6,570 bases of DNA from Microbacteriaceae bacterium (GTDB taxonomy: Bacteria; Actinomycetota; Actinomycetes; Actinomycetales; Microbacteriaceae), in assembly GCA_009925875.1 (NCBI GenBank), contig RFQD01000072.1:1-6570 (forward strand), in the 5' to 3' direction. Below, piece by piece: positions 1-6,570 of this stretch. The number at the start of each line of letters is the position of its first letter. Position 1 is the first letter of the stretch. The translations under genes were made by a program, and so were the position numbers. The notes under the pieces were generated by a model. It did not search any database. It saw only the letters and a program-made list of their open reading frames with translations, and was not told where the DNA came from.

Positions 1-582
1 GAACTCGAGCGCGCCGTGACGGCGCTGTTCGATCGCTTCGGTGGCATGGGCGTGGCAGAGCTCACACAGACCGACCCGCGCGAGCTGGCCGAGTTCGCGC
101 TCCAGTTCAGCGAACTCGTGCGCACGCTCCCGTTCCAACTTCCTGAGAACTACCTTTTGCTGATTCGCACGGTGTCGCTCATCAGTGGCGTGACCAGCGC
201 GCTGAACCGTGACTTCAACATGTGGGATGCGATTGACCCGTTCGCTCGCACGCTGCTCAACGGCGGCGCAACCAGCACCGTGCGGAGCCTCGGCCGTGAA
301 GCCATCGCGATTGCCTCCGCATTGGCCCGATTACCACAGCGATTGGATGCGCTGGCCACCCGCATCGACCGTGGCGAGCTCTCCGTGCGCAACCCGGAGG
401 TGGAGCAACGATTGCGTGTGCTCGATGCGAGTGTGCGCCGCGCAAGTTCGGCCATCCTCTTCGCCGCGTTGCTCCTTGCCGGAATCCTGTTGCGCCCCTC
501 CGACGAGGTGCTCGGCTGGGTGTTGATGGGAGCCTCAGCGTTGCCGCTGATTCATGTGCTCAACCCGTGGCGCTTTCGGTAG
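1..582 (+). CDS. AarF/UbiB/ABC1-family atypical kinase, C-terminal part (5' end outside window)
   Basis: The reading frame is open from base 1, so the GTG at 16 is probably an internal codon and the gene begins upstream of the window. The visible 193 residues match the C-terminal part of the AarF/ABC1/UbiB family: a helical region with LPENYLLLIRTVSLISGV and FNMWDAIDPFARTLL, the conserved segment following the kinase core. Two hydrophobic stretches follow (about ASSAILFAALLLAGILL and VLGWVLMGASALPLIHVL), which fit the paired terminal membrane helices of this family. The family comprises membrane-associated atypical kinases/ATPases linked in many organisms to isoprenoid quinone synthesis or lipid homeostasis; the substrate here cannot be deduced. 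The catalytic motifs lie outside the window. The next gene starts 9 bp after the TAG stop, suggesting co-transcription. Family assignment is firm; the specific role is unknown. Confidence 0.85.
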   Translation, partial: ELERAVTALFDRFGGMGVAELTQTDPRELAEFALQFSELVRTLPFQLPENYLLLIRTVSLISGVTSALNRDFNMWDAIDPFARTLLNGGATSTVRSLGREAIAIASALARLPQRLDALATRIDRGELSVRNPEVEQRLRVLDASVRRASSAILFAALLLAGILLRPSDEVLGWVLMGASALPLIHVLNPWRFR

Positions 583-591
583 CCTGACCCC

Positions 592-735
592 ATGCCCCGC
601 GTCGCGCAAACCAAGAACGGCCACGAGCCGAAGATCTGTGAGCGATGTGGCCGCCCCTTCGAGTGGCGCAAGAAGTGGGAACGTGACTGGGCGAACGTGA
701 AGTACTGCTCGGACAGGTGCCGCGCCGGTGGCTGA
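592..735 (+). CDS. DUF2256 family small zinc-ribbon-like protein
   Basis: This 47-residue ORF starts at ATG 592 and stops at TGA 733-735. It reads [10 protein letters not shown], then [16 protein letters not shown], then [12 protein letters not shown]. The ICxxCGRPFxWRKKW...VKYCSxxCR pattern is the signature of the DUF2256 family. Four cysteines (C16, C19, C39, C43) in a CxxC...CxxxC arrangement suggest a single metal-binding knuckle, and the protein is rich in Lys/Arg, so nucleic acid or protein binding is plausible. No biochemical role is known to me. Its 3' end overlaps the photolyase start by 8 bp, and from memory DUF2256 genes are often found next to photolyase/cryptochrome genes, so a link to that enzyme is a reasonable inference. 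No good Shine-Dalgarno sequence precedes the ATG; coupling to the upstream gene, whose stop is 9 bp away, could supply initiation. Confidence 0.88.
   Translation: MPRVAQTKNGHEPKICERCGRPFEWRKKWERDWANVKYCSDRCRAGG
711..717 (+). promoter_or_regulatory. Putative ribosome binding site for the photolyase gene
   Basis: GGACAGG lies 10 bases before the GTG at 728, inside the 3' end of the DUF2256 gene. It supports GTG 728 as the start. An in-frame TGA at 698-700 closes the frame upstream, and no other start codon occurs in frame between 701 and 728. Confidence 0.4.
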
Positions 736-2239
736 GCGTGATGCGCTCAGCCGGGGCAGGGGTGCTGAGCGCATCCTGTATGTGCCGTTCGATCACCTGA
801 GTTTCGACCATGGCGTCATGCGCACCGCCGATCCGGCGACCGACGTTGTGGTGCTGGTTGAAAGCGAGCGGATGCTCACCGGCCGCCCCTGGCACACAGA
901 ACGGCTGTTCTTTCTCGTGTCGGCTGCTCGCCACTTTGCCGCCGAGGCCGAGTCGCGCGGATTCGCCGTGCGCTACCTTCGCGCTCCGACCACGATTGAC
1001 GGGCTCACCGACGCGCTCACGGAATTCGGCAACCTCCCGGTCACGTGCGCCGAGCCGTCGTCGTTTCGCCAGCACCGGGCACTCACCGAATTCGGTGTGG
1101 AGATCATCCCGAACGATCTCTTTCTCACTGCGCGCGACGACTTTCACGCGTGGGCGTCGCGCCAGAAGTCGTTTGTCATGGAGAACTTTTATCGTGCGCA
1201 ACGGGTGCGCCTGGGCATCCTCGTCGATGGCGAGGGCAAACCCGAGCAGGGTCGGTGGAACTTCGACGCCGAAAACCGACTGCCCCCGCCGAAGAATTAC
1301 GAGTGGCCGGCTCGCCTCGCCCACGAGCGAGACGCGATGGACCTCGAGGTGGCGGCGCAGCTGCAGCACACGCCCACCGACACGTGGGCGACAACCCGCG
1401 CCGGCGCGCTCGCCCAACTCGACCACTTCATCGAACACAACCTGGCCGGTTTCGGCCCCTACGAAGACGCCATCAGCAACGACGATTGGTCCCTGCATCA
1501 CAGTTTGCTGAGCCCGTACCTCAATGTGGGCTTGCTTCATGCGAGTGAGGTTGTCGAGGCCGTGCTCGCGGCCTTCCGGGCCGGCCGTGCGCCCATCGAG
1601 TCGGTCGAAGCGTTCGTGCGCCAGGTCATCGGCTGGCGCGAGTACATCAACGGCATGTACTGGTACCTCGGGGAGGATTACCGCAACCTGAATGGGCTGA
1701 ACGCGGATCGCCCGCTGCTACCCGTGTTCGCCGACTCGAGTGCGACAAAGATGGCGTGCGTCGGCGGCGTGGTCGCCGACGTGAAAAAGCGCGGCTGGGT
1801 GCACCACATCCCGCGCCTCATGGTGCTGAGCAATCTCGCGTTGATCACGGGCACCAACCCGCAGGCGTTTCTTGATTGGATGCGCGAACAATTCGTCGAC
1901 GCGGCCGACTGGGTCATGGTGCCCAACATCATCGGTATGGGCGTGCATGCCGACGGCGGATTGCTCATGACCAAGCCGTATGCCAGCGGTGGCGCGTACC
2001 TCAACCGCATGACGCAATACTGCAAGGGATGCGCGTACGACCCCAAGAAACGCTCGGGCGACGATGCGTGTCCGTTCACGACCCTGTATTGGGATTTTCT
2101 CGATCGACACCGAGAAACCTTTGCGCGCAATCATCGAATGGCTCAGCAAGTGAATGGGCTCAACCGACTCAGCGACCTGCCTCAGCTACGCGAACGCGCC
2201 CGCGAGGTGTTGACCGGTCTCGATGCGGGTCTCATCTGA
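728..2239 (+). CDS. phrB: PhrB-type iron-sulfur photolyase/cryptochrome (FeS-BCP), probable (6-4) photolyase
   Basis: A 503-residue protein of the cryptochrome/photolyase family, FeS-BCP (PhrB-like) branch, close to the usual length of about 500-510. Residues about 15-150 form the N-terminal antenna domain. The C-terminal half is the helical FAD domain, with [25 protein letters not shown] (359-369), [13 protein letters not shown] (399-411) and [13 protein letters not shown] (416-428). Cysteines C344, C432, C435 and C448 would bind a [4Fe-4S] cluster. They, H360, Y418 and Y424 lie exactly six residues before what I recall as C350, C438, C441, C454, H366, Y424 and Y430 of Agrobacterium PhrB. 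Those enzymes repair (6-4) photoproducts in light using FAD and a ribityllumazine antenna. The usual Trp about eight residues before the first cluster cysteine is absent (segment [12 protein letters not shown]), although W384, matching W390, is kept. The start is GTG 728, overlapping the DUF2256 gene by 8 bp. Repair activity, as opposed to signalling, is inferred from the family. Confidence 0.93.
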   Translation: MAERDALSRGRGAERILYVPFDHLSFDHGVMRTADPATDVVVLVESERMLTGRPWHTERLFFLVSAARHFAAEAESRGFAVRYLRAPTTIDGLTDALTEFGNLPVTCAEPSSFRQHRALTEFGVEIIPNDLFLTARDDFHAWASRQKSFVMENFYRAQRVRLGILVDGEGKPEQGRWNFDAENRLPPPKNYEWPARLAHERDAMDLEVAAQLQHTPTDTWATTRAGALAQLDHFIEHNLAGFGPYEDAISNDDWSLHHSLLSPYLNVGLLHASEVVEAVLAAFRAGRAPIESVEAFVRQVIGWREYINGMYWYLGEDYRNLNGLNADRPLLPVFADSSATKMACVGGVVADVKKRGWVHHIPRLMVLSNLALITGTNPQAFLDWMREQFVDAADWVMVPNIIGMGVHADGGLLMTKPYASGGAYLNRMTQYCKGCAYDPKKRSGDDACPFTTLYWDFLDRHRETFARNHRMAQQVNGLNRLSDLPQLRERAREVLTGLDAGLI

Positions 2240-2308
2240 AGCGCGTGAATTGGCGCAAAGTGCCCGTCAATCCGGGGAAAAGAGCCGTTCGCGCCATAGG
2301 GTGACCCT
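2240..2308 (+). other. Intergenic gap between photolyase and helicase-like gene
   Basis: This 69-bp gap is the longest in the window. It contains a weak hairpin (GGCGC-AAA-GTGCC at 2252-2264, with one G-U pair) and a 6-bp inverted repeat (TGGCGC 2251-2256, GCGCCA 2291-2296). Neither is followed by a T tract. I found no convincing -35/-10 pair, so read-through from the photolyase gene seems likely but is not proven. AGGGTGA near its end (2298-2304) is the probable ribosome binding site of the next gene. Confidence 0.4.
2298..2304 (+). promoter_or_regulatory. Ribosome binding site of the helicase-like gene
   Basis: AGGGTGA ends 4 bases before GTG 2309. This decides the start: the GTG at 2301 is out of frame, and the frame opened at 2309 runs to the TAA at 6076. 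Confidence 0.5.
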
Positions 2309-5300
2309 GTGTGGCGCAAGGACAAAACCGGCCCCGGCGATGTTCCTCTCGAGGATTTCACTTCGCCGACCTTCGCAACCGGTGGATTTGCGCTCGACAG
2401 TGGCAAGGTCGACCGCTCGATCGGGGTCTCGGTTATCGACTCGTCTCTCGGACACAGCAACGTTGCGCAACCGATGTGGGACGCCTGGCGTCGAGAAATT
2501 GAAACTCTCGGTGGACCGTCACCCTTGCTGCACTTTGACGACTCTGCCGCGACGCGCATCGACCTGAGCAACACGCATCCGGGTGGATTGCCCAAGCTCA
2601 TTTTGGGTCAGCCGACCTTGCTCTCGCACCTCATTCGCGAAGAGTTCTCGCTGCGTCACGCCAAGTCGGCCGCGGCGAGCATCGTCGCGAAAAACACGGA
2701 ACTTCGTTCGATGCGCGGCATCGACGCGGTCGCCCTCGGTGTGGGATTGGCCGCGTGGACGTTTCGATCGCGTTCGTATACCGCGCCCATTTTGTTGCAG
2801 CGCATGCATTTGCGTCAGTACGGCAAAGATTTTGAACTCAAGTTGTTGGGGCGAGCGTTTCTGAACCCACTCCTTGCGCGCGCCCTTGAGGCGCAGTTTC
2901 AAGTTTCGCTCGATGCGCAGGCGTTCGTCGCGCTCGCGAGTGCGAACGGGGTTTTCGAACCGCAGCCGGTGCTCGATCAACTGCGCGGACTCACCTCACA
3001 CGTGGCGGGTTTCGAGATTTCGCCGCGCATTGTGGTGTCAACATTCGCCGACGTTGCGCAGGCGATGAACGACGACGCGGACACCCTGATTGCGCCGTTG
3101 CTCGACGCGATTGCCGGAAACACGTCCGCGCGCGAGCGGCTTTTGCGTGACCGTGTCGATGTCAGCGTGATGAGTCAGGATGACCGTCCGCCGGCAACTG
3201 ATTCCCTCTTGCTCGACGCCGACGCCGAACAGGAAAAAGTCATCGCGCACATCGCCGCCGGGAACAGCATTGTCGTGCGCACCCTGCCGGGAACAGGTGT
3301 GACTCAAACGGTGGTGAACGCGATCGGCGCGCTGGCCCACGAGAACAAGCGGGCGCTGGTTGTCAGCGCCCACCGGTCGAGTCTCGATGCGGTGCGCCAC
3401 CGACTCGCGCAGATTGGTCTGGCAGGTTTGACGACGTCGGTTCTTTCGGCACGTCGAGACATCATCGAAGCGATCCTTCGCAATGAGCGCGCCATTCGAC
3501 CCGACGTCAGCGACGTCGACGATGCGCTCGTGCGGCTACGCAACGTACTCCTTGATTACCGACGGGGCCTTGAAACGCCGGATCCGGTGCTTGGTGTTTC
3601 GCCGCTGGATGCCCTGGCCGAACTGTCTCGGTTGAGTTTGCTGCCGATACCGCCGTCGACCACGGCGCGACTTCCGCGCGCGACCGTCGAGGCGCTGGCC
3701 CACTCGCGCACCCCGGTGGCAAACCAGCTCGTGCGCGCCGCGCGCCTCGGCGAGTTTCGCTACAGCCCGCAGGATTCACCGTGGGTGGGTGGCACGTTCA
3801 CCGATGCCCAGCAGGCGATGGAGGCCAATTCGTTGGCGAAGCAGTTGTTCCTGCACGACCTGACTCGGGTGCGCGAGCACGCCGAGGGCGTGTTTGCGCT
3901 CACGCGGTTGCGCCCGTGCGAGAGCCTGGCGGAACTGTTCACGTATGTGGGTCTGCTCGTCGACATCCGTGACACCCTCGACAAGTTCGTCCCCGCCGTG
4001 TACGACCGGTCGCTCACCGAACTCATCGCCGCGCACGAGGGTCGGCGTGGGGGAATGAGCGGCGGCAATCGCCGGCGACTCAAGAAACTCGCACAGGAAT
4101 ACGTGCGTCCGGGTGCCCACGTGTTCGACATGCTTGGCGCGCTCACCGCCATCGAAGGTCAGCGTGAGTTGTGGCAGCGCTATGCGGCCGCCGGCGCGGT
4201 GCCCGAAGTCCCCCTGGGTGTGACCGAGTTGGAATCCGAGTGTCACGCACTGTGGACCAACGTTGCGAAACTCGATGCGGCGACGGGTCGAGCCCAGACA
4301 CCGCGCTCGCTCCTGCAACTCGACTGGGACGAGCTGTCGACAACCATGTCCGGGCTCGCTGCCGAGTCGGAGGTGCTCTCGAATCTGCAGGAACGCAGCG
4401 ACGTCATCGGGTACTTGCGTGAGCAGCAATTGGATGCTCTGCTTGACGACCTGGCCGCCCGGCATGTTGCCGAAACTCAGGTGGAGAACGAACTCGAACT
4501 CGCGTGGTGGCAGTCGGTGCTCGAAGACATGCTCACGACGAACAAGGCTCTGCTCAACGCGAACACGGAGATTCTGGATCGCCTCGAATCGGATTTTCGT
4601 TTGGTTGATGAGACGCATGCGGGAGCAAACGCCGGCTCCCTCGCGGCCAAGCTGGCCGAACTCTGGAAGATCGGGCTCGTGGATCGCCCGGCAGAAGCCA
4701 ACGCCTTGCGCGAGGTGTTGCGTCACGATTCGGTCATGCCGGCCGACGTGTTCCGGGCGGCTCCGCACTTGTCGAAGGCCATCGCACCCGTGTGGATGTG
4801 CTCGCCCTATGAGGTCAACCAGATTCCCGCATCCATCGCGTTTGACACGCTGATTCTGCTCGACGCGAGTGCCACGAGCATTGCGGAGAACGCCGGCGCC
4901 ATTCGTCGTGCCTCGGCTGTCGCCGTGTTCGGTGATCCGGTGCTCGATACTCCATCGCCGTTTAACATCGCCATGCATGCGGATGATCTGACCACTGCCC
5001 CCGACGAACAGGTGCTGGAGCTGCGTCACGTGCAATCGGCGTTTGCGCAGTTTGCGAACATCCTGCCGACGTTCACGTTGTCGCGCAGCTACCGTTCGGC
5101 CGGCGAAGACCTCACCGAGCTGATTAATCGTCGCTTCTACAGCGGCAAGATCGATGCCTACCCCTGGGCGGGGTCTTTTCTCGGCAGCCCCAGTTTGCGA
5201 CTGCACGTGGTACCGAACGGCTTGGCCTCTCCCGACCCCGAAACTGGTCTCATCGAGAGCACCGACGCCGAAGTCGAGGCCGTGGTCAACCTCGTGCTCG

Positions 5301-6076
5301 CGCATGCGACGGCGCGAGCGAACGAATCTCTGATGGTTGTCACCGCGAGCGCCCGTCACGCGGCGCGCGTCGAGTCAGCGGTGCTCTCAGCGTTTGCCCG
5401 ACGGGTGGATGTGGCCGAGTTTGTGTTGGCCGATCGCACTGAACCGTTCGTCGTGATGACGCTCGAACAGGCCGTCGCGCAAAGTCGTGACCGCGTGATC
5501 TTCTCGATCGGTTTCGGTCGCACACCGCACGGGCGTTTGCTCAGCGACCTCGGTTCGTTGTCGCAGCCCGGTGGTGAGCGGGTGCTCGCCGTGGCGCTCA
5601 CGCGAGCTCGCCGCTCGCTGGACATCGTCACGTGCTTCGCACCCTCCGACGTCGATGCGGGCCGGCTCAATCACGGCACGCGCGCGCTCGTCGATGTGCT
5701 CGCCGAGGCACAGACCGGTTCGCTCGCGCAACGAACGGTCGGCGGTGAGCCTGAGCCGATGCTGATCGACCTGGCACGCCGACTCGAGCATCGCGGCATC
5801 ACCACGTCACTGAACCACGCCGGGGTCATCCCGCTGGCGGCAACCGTCAAAGGGCGTGCGGTGGCCATTGACACGGATGATGTGCTCTCGACGGGCACCC
5901 TGCGCGAGGCGTTGCGGCTGCGCCCGGCCGCGTTGCGCCAACTGGGGTGGCACTACGTTCGCGTGCACAGCTTCGAGTTATTCGCCAACCCTGACGGTAT
6001 CGCTGATCGGGTGCAGCAGCTCCTTGACCCGGTCGTGCTGGAGACCGAAGAAATCCGACTCGACTTGCCGCGCTAA
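2309..6076 (+). CDS. Actinobacterial SF1 helicase-like protein with degenerate ATPase and nuclease-like C-terminus
   Basis: A 1255-residue protein. Residues about 70-155 are an N-terminal domain (PLLHFDDS, RIDLSNTHPGGL, RGIDAVALGVGLAAW) typical of DUF4011-type and related SF1 helicase-like proteins. A P-loop follows (LPGTGVTQT, 326-334), then a long helical insert (about 340-830) with a basic patch near 583-600. The second half of the motor has FDTLILLDAS (845-854), GDPVLDTP (875-882), LSRSYRS (924-930), TLEQAVAQSRDRVI (1051-1064), FSIGFGRTPHGR and GGERVLAVALTRAR (1088-1101). A C-terminal segment (about 1150-1245) resembles the Vsr/DUF559-like PD-(D/E)XK tail of such proteins, ending RLRPAALRQLGWHYVRVHSFELF. 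Key catalytic residues are replaced: Walker A Lys by V331, Walker B Glu by A853, and motif III lacks Gln. ATP hydrolysis is therefore doubtful. The long intact frame argues for a selected function, perhaps scaffold or nucleic-acid binding. Family is clear, function unknown. Confidence 0.85.
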   Translation: MWRKDKTGPGDVPLEDFTSPTFATGGFALDSGKVDRSIGVSVIDSSLGHSNVAQPMWDAWRREIETLGGPSPLLHFDDSAATRIDLSNTHPGGLPKLILGQPTLLSHLIREEFSLRHAKSAAASIVAKNTELRSMRGIDAVALGVGLAAWTFRSRSYTAPILLQRMHLRQYGKDFELKLLGRAFLNPLLARALEAQFQVSLDAQAFVALASANGVFEPQPVLDQLRGLTSHVAGFEISPRIVVSTFADVAQAMNDDADTLIAPLLDAIAGNTSARERLLRDRVDVSVMSQDDRPPATDSLLLDADAEQEKVIAHIAAGNSIVVRTLPGTGVTQTVVNAIGALAHENKRALVVSAHRSSLDAVRHRLAQIGLAGLTTSVLSARRDIIEAILRNERAIRPDVSDVDDALVRLRNVLLDYRRGLETPDPVLGVSPLDALAELSRLSLLPIPPSTTARLPRATVEALAHSRTPVANQLVRAARLGEFRYSPQDSPWVGGTFTDAQQAMEANSLAKQLFLHDLTRVREHAEGVFALTRLRPCESLAELFTYVGLLVDIRDTLDKFVPAVYDRSLTELIAAHEGRRGGMSGGNRRRLKKLAQEYVRPGAHVFDMLGALTAIEGQRELWQRYAAAGAVPEVPLGVTELESECHALWTNVAKLDAATGRAQTPRSLLQLDWDELSTTMSGLAAESEVLSNLQERSDVIGYLREQQLDALLDDLAARHVAETQVENELELAWWQSVLEDMLTTNKALLNANTEILDRLESDFRLVDETHAGANAGSLAAKLAELWKIGLVDRPAEANALREVLRHDSVMPADVFRAAPHLSKAIAPVWMCSPYEVNQIPASIAFDTLILLDASATSIAENAGAIRRASAVAVFGDPVLDTPSPFNIAMHADDLTTAPDEQVLELRHVQSAFAQFANILPTFTLSRSYRSAGEDLTELINRRFYSGKIDAYPWAGSFLGSPSLRLHVVPNGLASPDPETGLIESTDAEVEAVVNLVLAHATARANESLMVVTASARHAARVESAVLSAFARRVDVAEFVLADRTEPFVVMTLEQAVAQSRDRVIFSIGFGRTPHGRLLSDLGSLSQPGGERVLAVALTRARRSLDIVTCFAPSDVDAGRLNHGTRALVDVLAEAQTGSLAQRTVGGEPEPMLIDLARRLEHRGITTSLNHAGVIPLAATVKGRAVAIDTDDVLSTGTLREALRLRPAALRQLGWHYVRVHSFELFANPDGIADRVQQLLDPVVLETEEIRLDLPR

Positions 6077-6285
6077 TGGCAGACCTCACGCCCGATGACG
6101 GCTCAGCCGACACATCGCGACGCCATCGCCGCGTTTCCTGGACACCGGATACACATGCCGGTGACGGTTTCGACACCCCGCCCGAGTCGGATGCCCCACA
6201 TGTGTGGGGTGACCCCGACGAGGTTGCGCAGGAACAGTCGCACGACGAGCGGCTCACGAACGACAAGCCCCCGCACTGGGCGTGA
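6076..6285 (+). CDS. Small acidic actinobacterial protein with conserved PPHW tail
   Basis: A 69-residue hydrophilic protein whose ATG (6076-6078) overlaps the preceding TAA stop in a TAATG junction, a classic sign of translational coupling. It has no membrane segment or cysteine. Composition is dominated by Asp, Glu, His, Pro and Arg, and most of the chain looks disordered. The C-terminal segment HDERLTNDKPPHW resembles the ending of short uncharacterised actinobacterial proteins that I recall carrying an (N/H)DE(R/Q)L...PPHW tail, and is probably the conserved element. No function is known to me. The coupling suggests it is made in fixed ratio with the helicase-like protein and may bind it. 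The tight junction and reasonable codon usage support it as a real gene. Confidence 0.7.
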   Translation: MADLTPDDGSADTSRRHRRVSWTPDTHAGDGFDTPPESDAPHVWGDPDEVAQEQSHDERLTNDKPPHWA

Positions 6286-6299
6286 GCTCGGGCGGAGGT

Positions 6300-6336
6300 G
6301 CGCGGTGACTTGTTACTGCCTCAGCGCGACCGCGCT
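6300..6336. terminator. Possible bidirectional transcription terminator between convergent genes
   Basis: The 49-bp gap between the small protein stop and the - strand gene stop contains an inverted repeat: GCGCGGT (6300-6306) pairs perfectly with ACCGCGC (6329-6335) across a 22-base loop. A tighter alternative is AGCGC (6323-6327) with GCGCT (6332-6336) around a 4-base loop. Neither has a T tract, so if it terminates, it does so weakly or by another mechanism. The convergent position is the main argument. Confidence 0.3.
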
Positions 6337-6570
6337 ACCGCGTCGACGCGAAACGCGTGACTCCCTCCGGCGTCACCACACCGTCGACAGGGGAGTCGTG
6401 CAGCTCGCGCGGTAAGTCGTCGACGAGCTCATCCGAAAACACGACGGCGAACACCGGGGGACGTCGGGCCATCGACCCGAGCGTGCGATCGAAATATCCG
6501 CGACCCCACCCCAAACGTGTTCCCTTGTGGTCCACCGATGCGGCGGGAACCAGAATGAGGTCGACGTCAT
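6335..6570 (-). CDS. fau: 5-formyltetrahydrofolate cyclo-ligase, C-terminal part (5' end outside window)
   Basis: Read on the - strand, the frame is open to the edge of the window and gives the last 77 residues, of roughly 180-200 expected. DVDLILVPAASVDHKGTRLG is followed by GWGRGYFDR (6485-6511), the glycine-rich loop (G-Y-G-x-G-Y-Y-D-R in the family) that helps bind ATP/phosphate in 5-formyltetrahydrofolate cyclo-ligase. VFAVVFSDELVDDLP and HDSPVDGVVTPEGV then match the family C-terminus (usually HDVPVDxVVT). The enzyme uses ATP to convert 5-formyl-THF to 5,10-methenyl-THF in cytosolic one-carbon metabolism. The GTG at 6535 is internal (the Val of SVDHKG), so the gene starts beyond base 6570. 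It converges on the + strand series and is probably a separate transcription unit. Assignment is secure despite truncation. Confidence 0.92.
   Translation of the reverse strand, partial: DVDLILVPAASVDHKGTRLGWGRGYFDRTLGSMARRPPVFAVVFSDELVDDLPRELHDSPVDGVVTPEGVTRFASTR

Noticed and set aside
560..1540. A 326-codon open frame on the - strand opposite the DUF2256 and photolyase genes.
   Set aside because: It is antisense to two confidently identified proteins and shows no motif; long antisense frames are common in GC-rich DNA.
1045..1548. A 167-codon + strand frame overlapping the photolyase.
   Set aside because: Arg/Pro/Ala-rich low-information sequence typical of a shifted frame; the photolyase frame explains this stretch.
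2240..2308. A possible promoter for the helicase-like gene (TTGGCG at 2250-2255).
   Set aside because: No -10-like element occurs at a suitable distance, so the -35 resemblance alone is not enough to annotate a promoter.
3776..5359. A 527-codon open frame on the - strand inside the helicase-like gene.
   Set aside because: It lies wholly antisense to a gene with clear domain motifs, its composition (many Arg, His, Gln, Val, Gly) is that of a mirrored high-GC frame, and no protein family is recognisable.
6339..6350. A 12-bp palindrome, CGCGTCGACGCG.
   Set aside because: It falls within the last codons of the cyclo-ligase gene, and CG-rich palindromes are expected by chance at this base composition; no T tract follows.
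1..6570. CRISPR arrays, tRNA/rRNA genes, insertion sequences and attachment sites.
   Set aside because: No regularly spaced repeats, tRNA-like cloverleaf, transposase motif or flanking direct repeat was seen; the window is almost entirely coding.

Overview
The window is GC-rich, with strong G/C preference at third codon positions and several GTG starts. Its gene content points to an actinobacterium (Actinomycetota). The clearest lineage clues are the large degenerate helicase-like protein and the small acidic protein ending in a PPHW-type tail. Microbacteriaceae or a relative is plausible but is only a guess. Almost all of the DNA is coding, and I see no rRNA, tRNA, CRISPR array, insertion sequence or large repeat.

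Layout. Five genes run on the + strand in a compact, probably co-transcribed series. (1) 1-582 is the C-terminal end of an AarF/UbiB/ABC1-family atypical kinase with two terminal membrane helices. (2) 592-735 is a 47-aa DUF2256 protein with a CxxC...CxxxC metal-binding pattern. (3) 728-2239 is a PhrB-type iron-sulfur photolyase/cryptochrome whose GTG start lies inside the DUF2256 gene. (4) 2309-6076, after a 69-bp gap, encodes a 1255-aa superfamily 1 helicase-like protein with a C-terminal nuclease-like fold. (5) 6076-6285 is a 69-aa acidic protein whose ATG overlaps the helicase-like stop codon (TAATG). Converging from the - strand, 6335-6570 is the C-terminal part of 5-formyltetrahydrofolate cyclo-ligase.

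Functional reading. The DUF2256 and photolyase genes overlap and look like one light-dependent DNA repair unit. The four cluster cysteines and the active-site His and Tyr sit exactly six residues earlier than my recollection of Agrobacterium PhrB, but the tryptophan usually found just before the first cluster cysteine is missing. The helicase-like protein keeps the SF1 scaffold but has lost the Walker A lysine, the Walker B glutamate and the motif III glutamine. Its nuclease-like tail also lacks a convincing catalytic set. It is therefore probably a pseudoenzyme, kept intact over 3.8 kb and translationally coupled to the small acidic protein. That pair is the least understood and most interesting part of the window.
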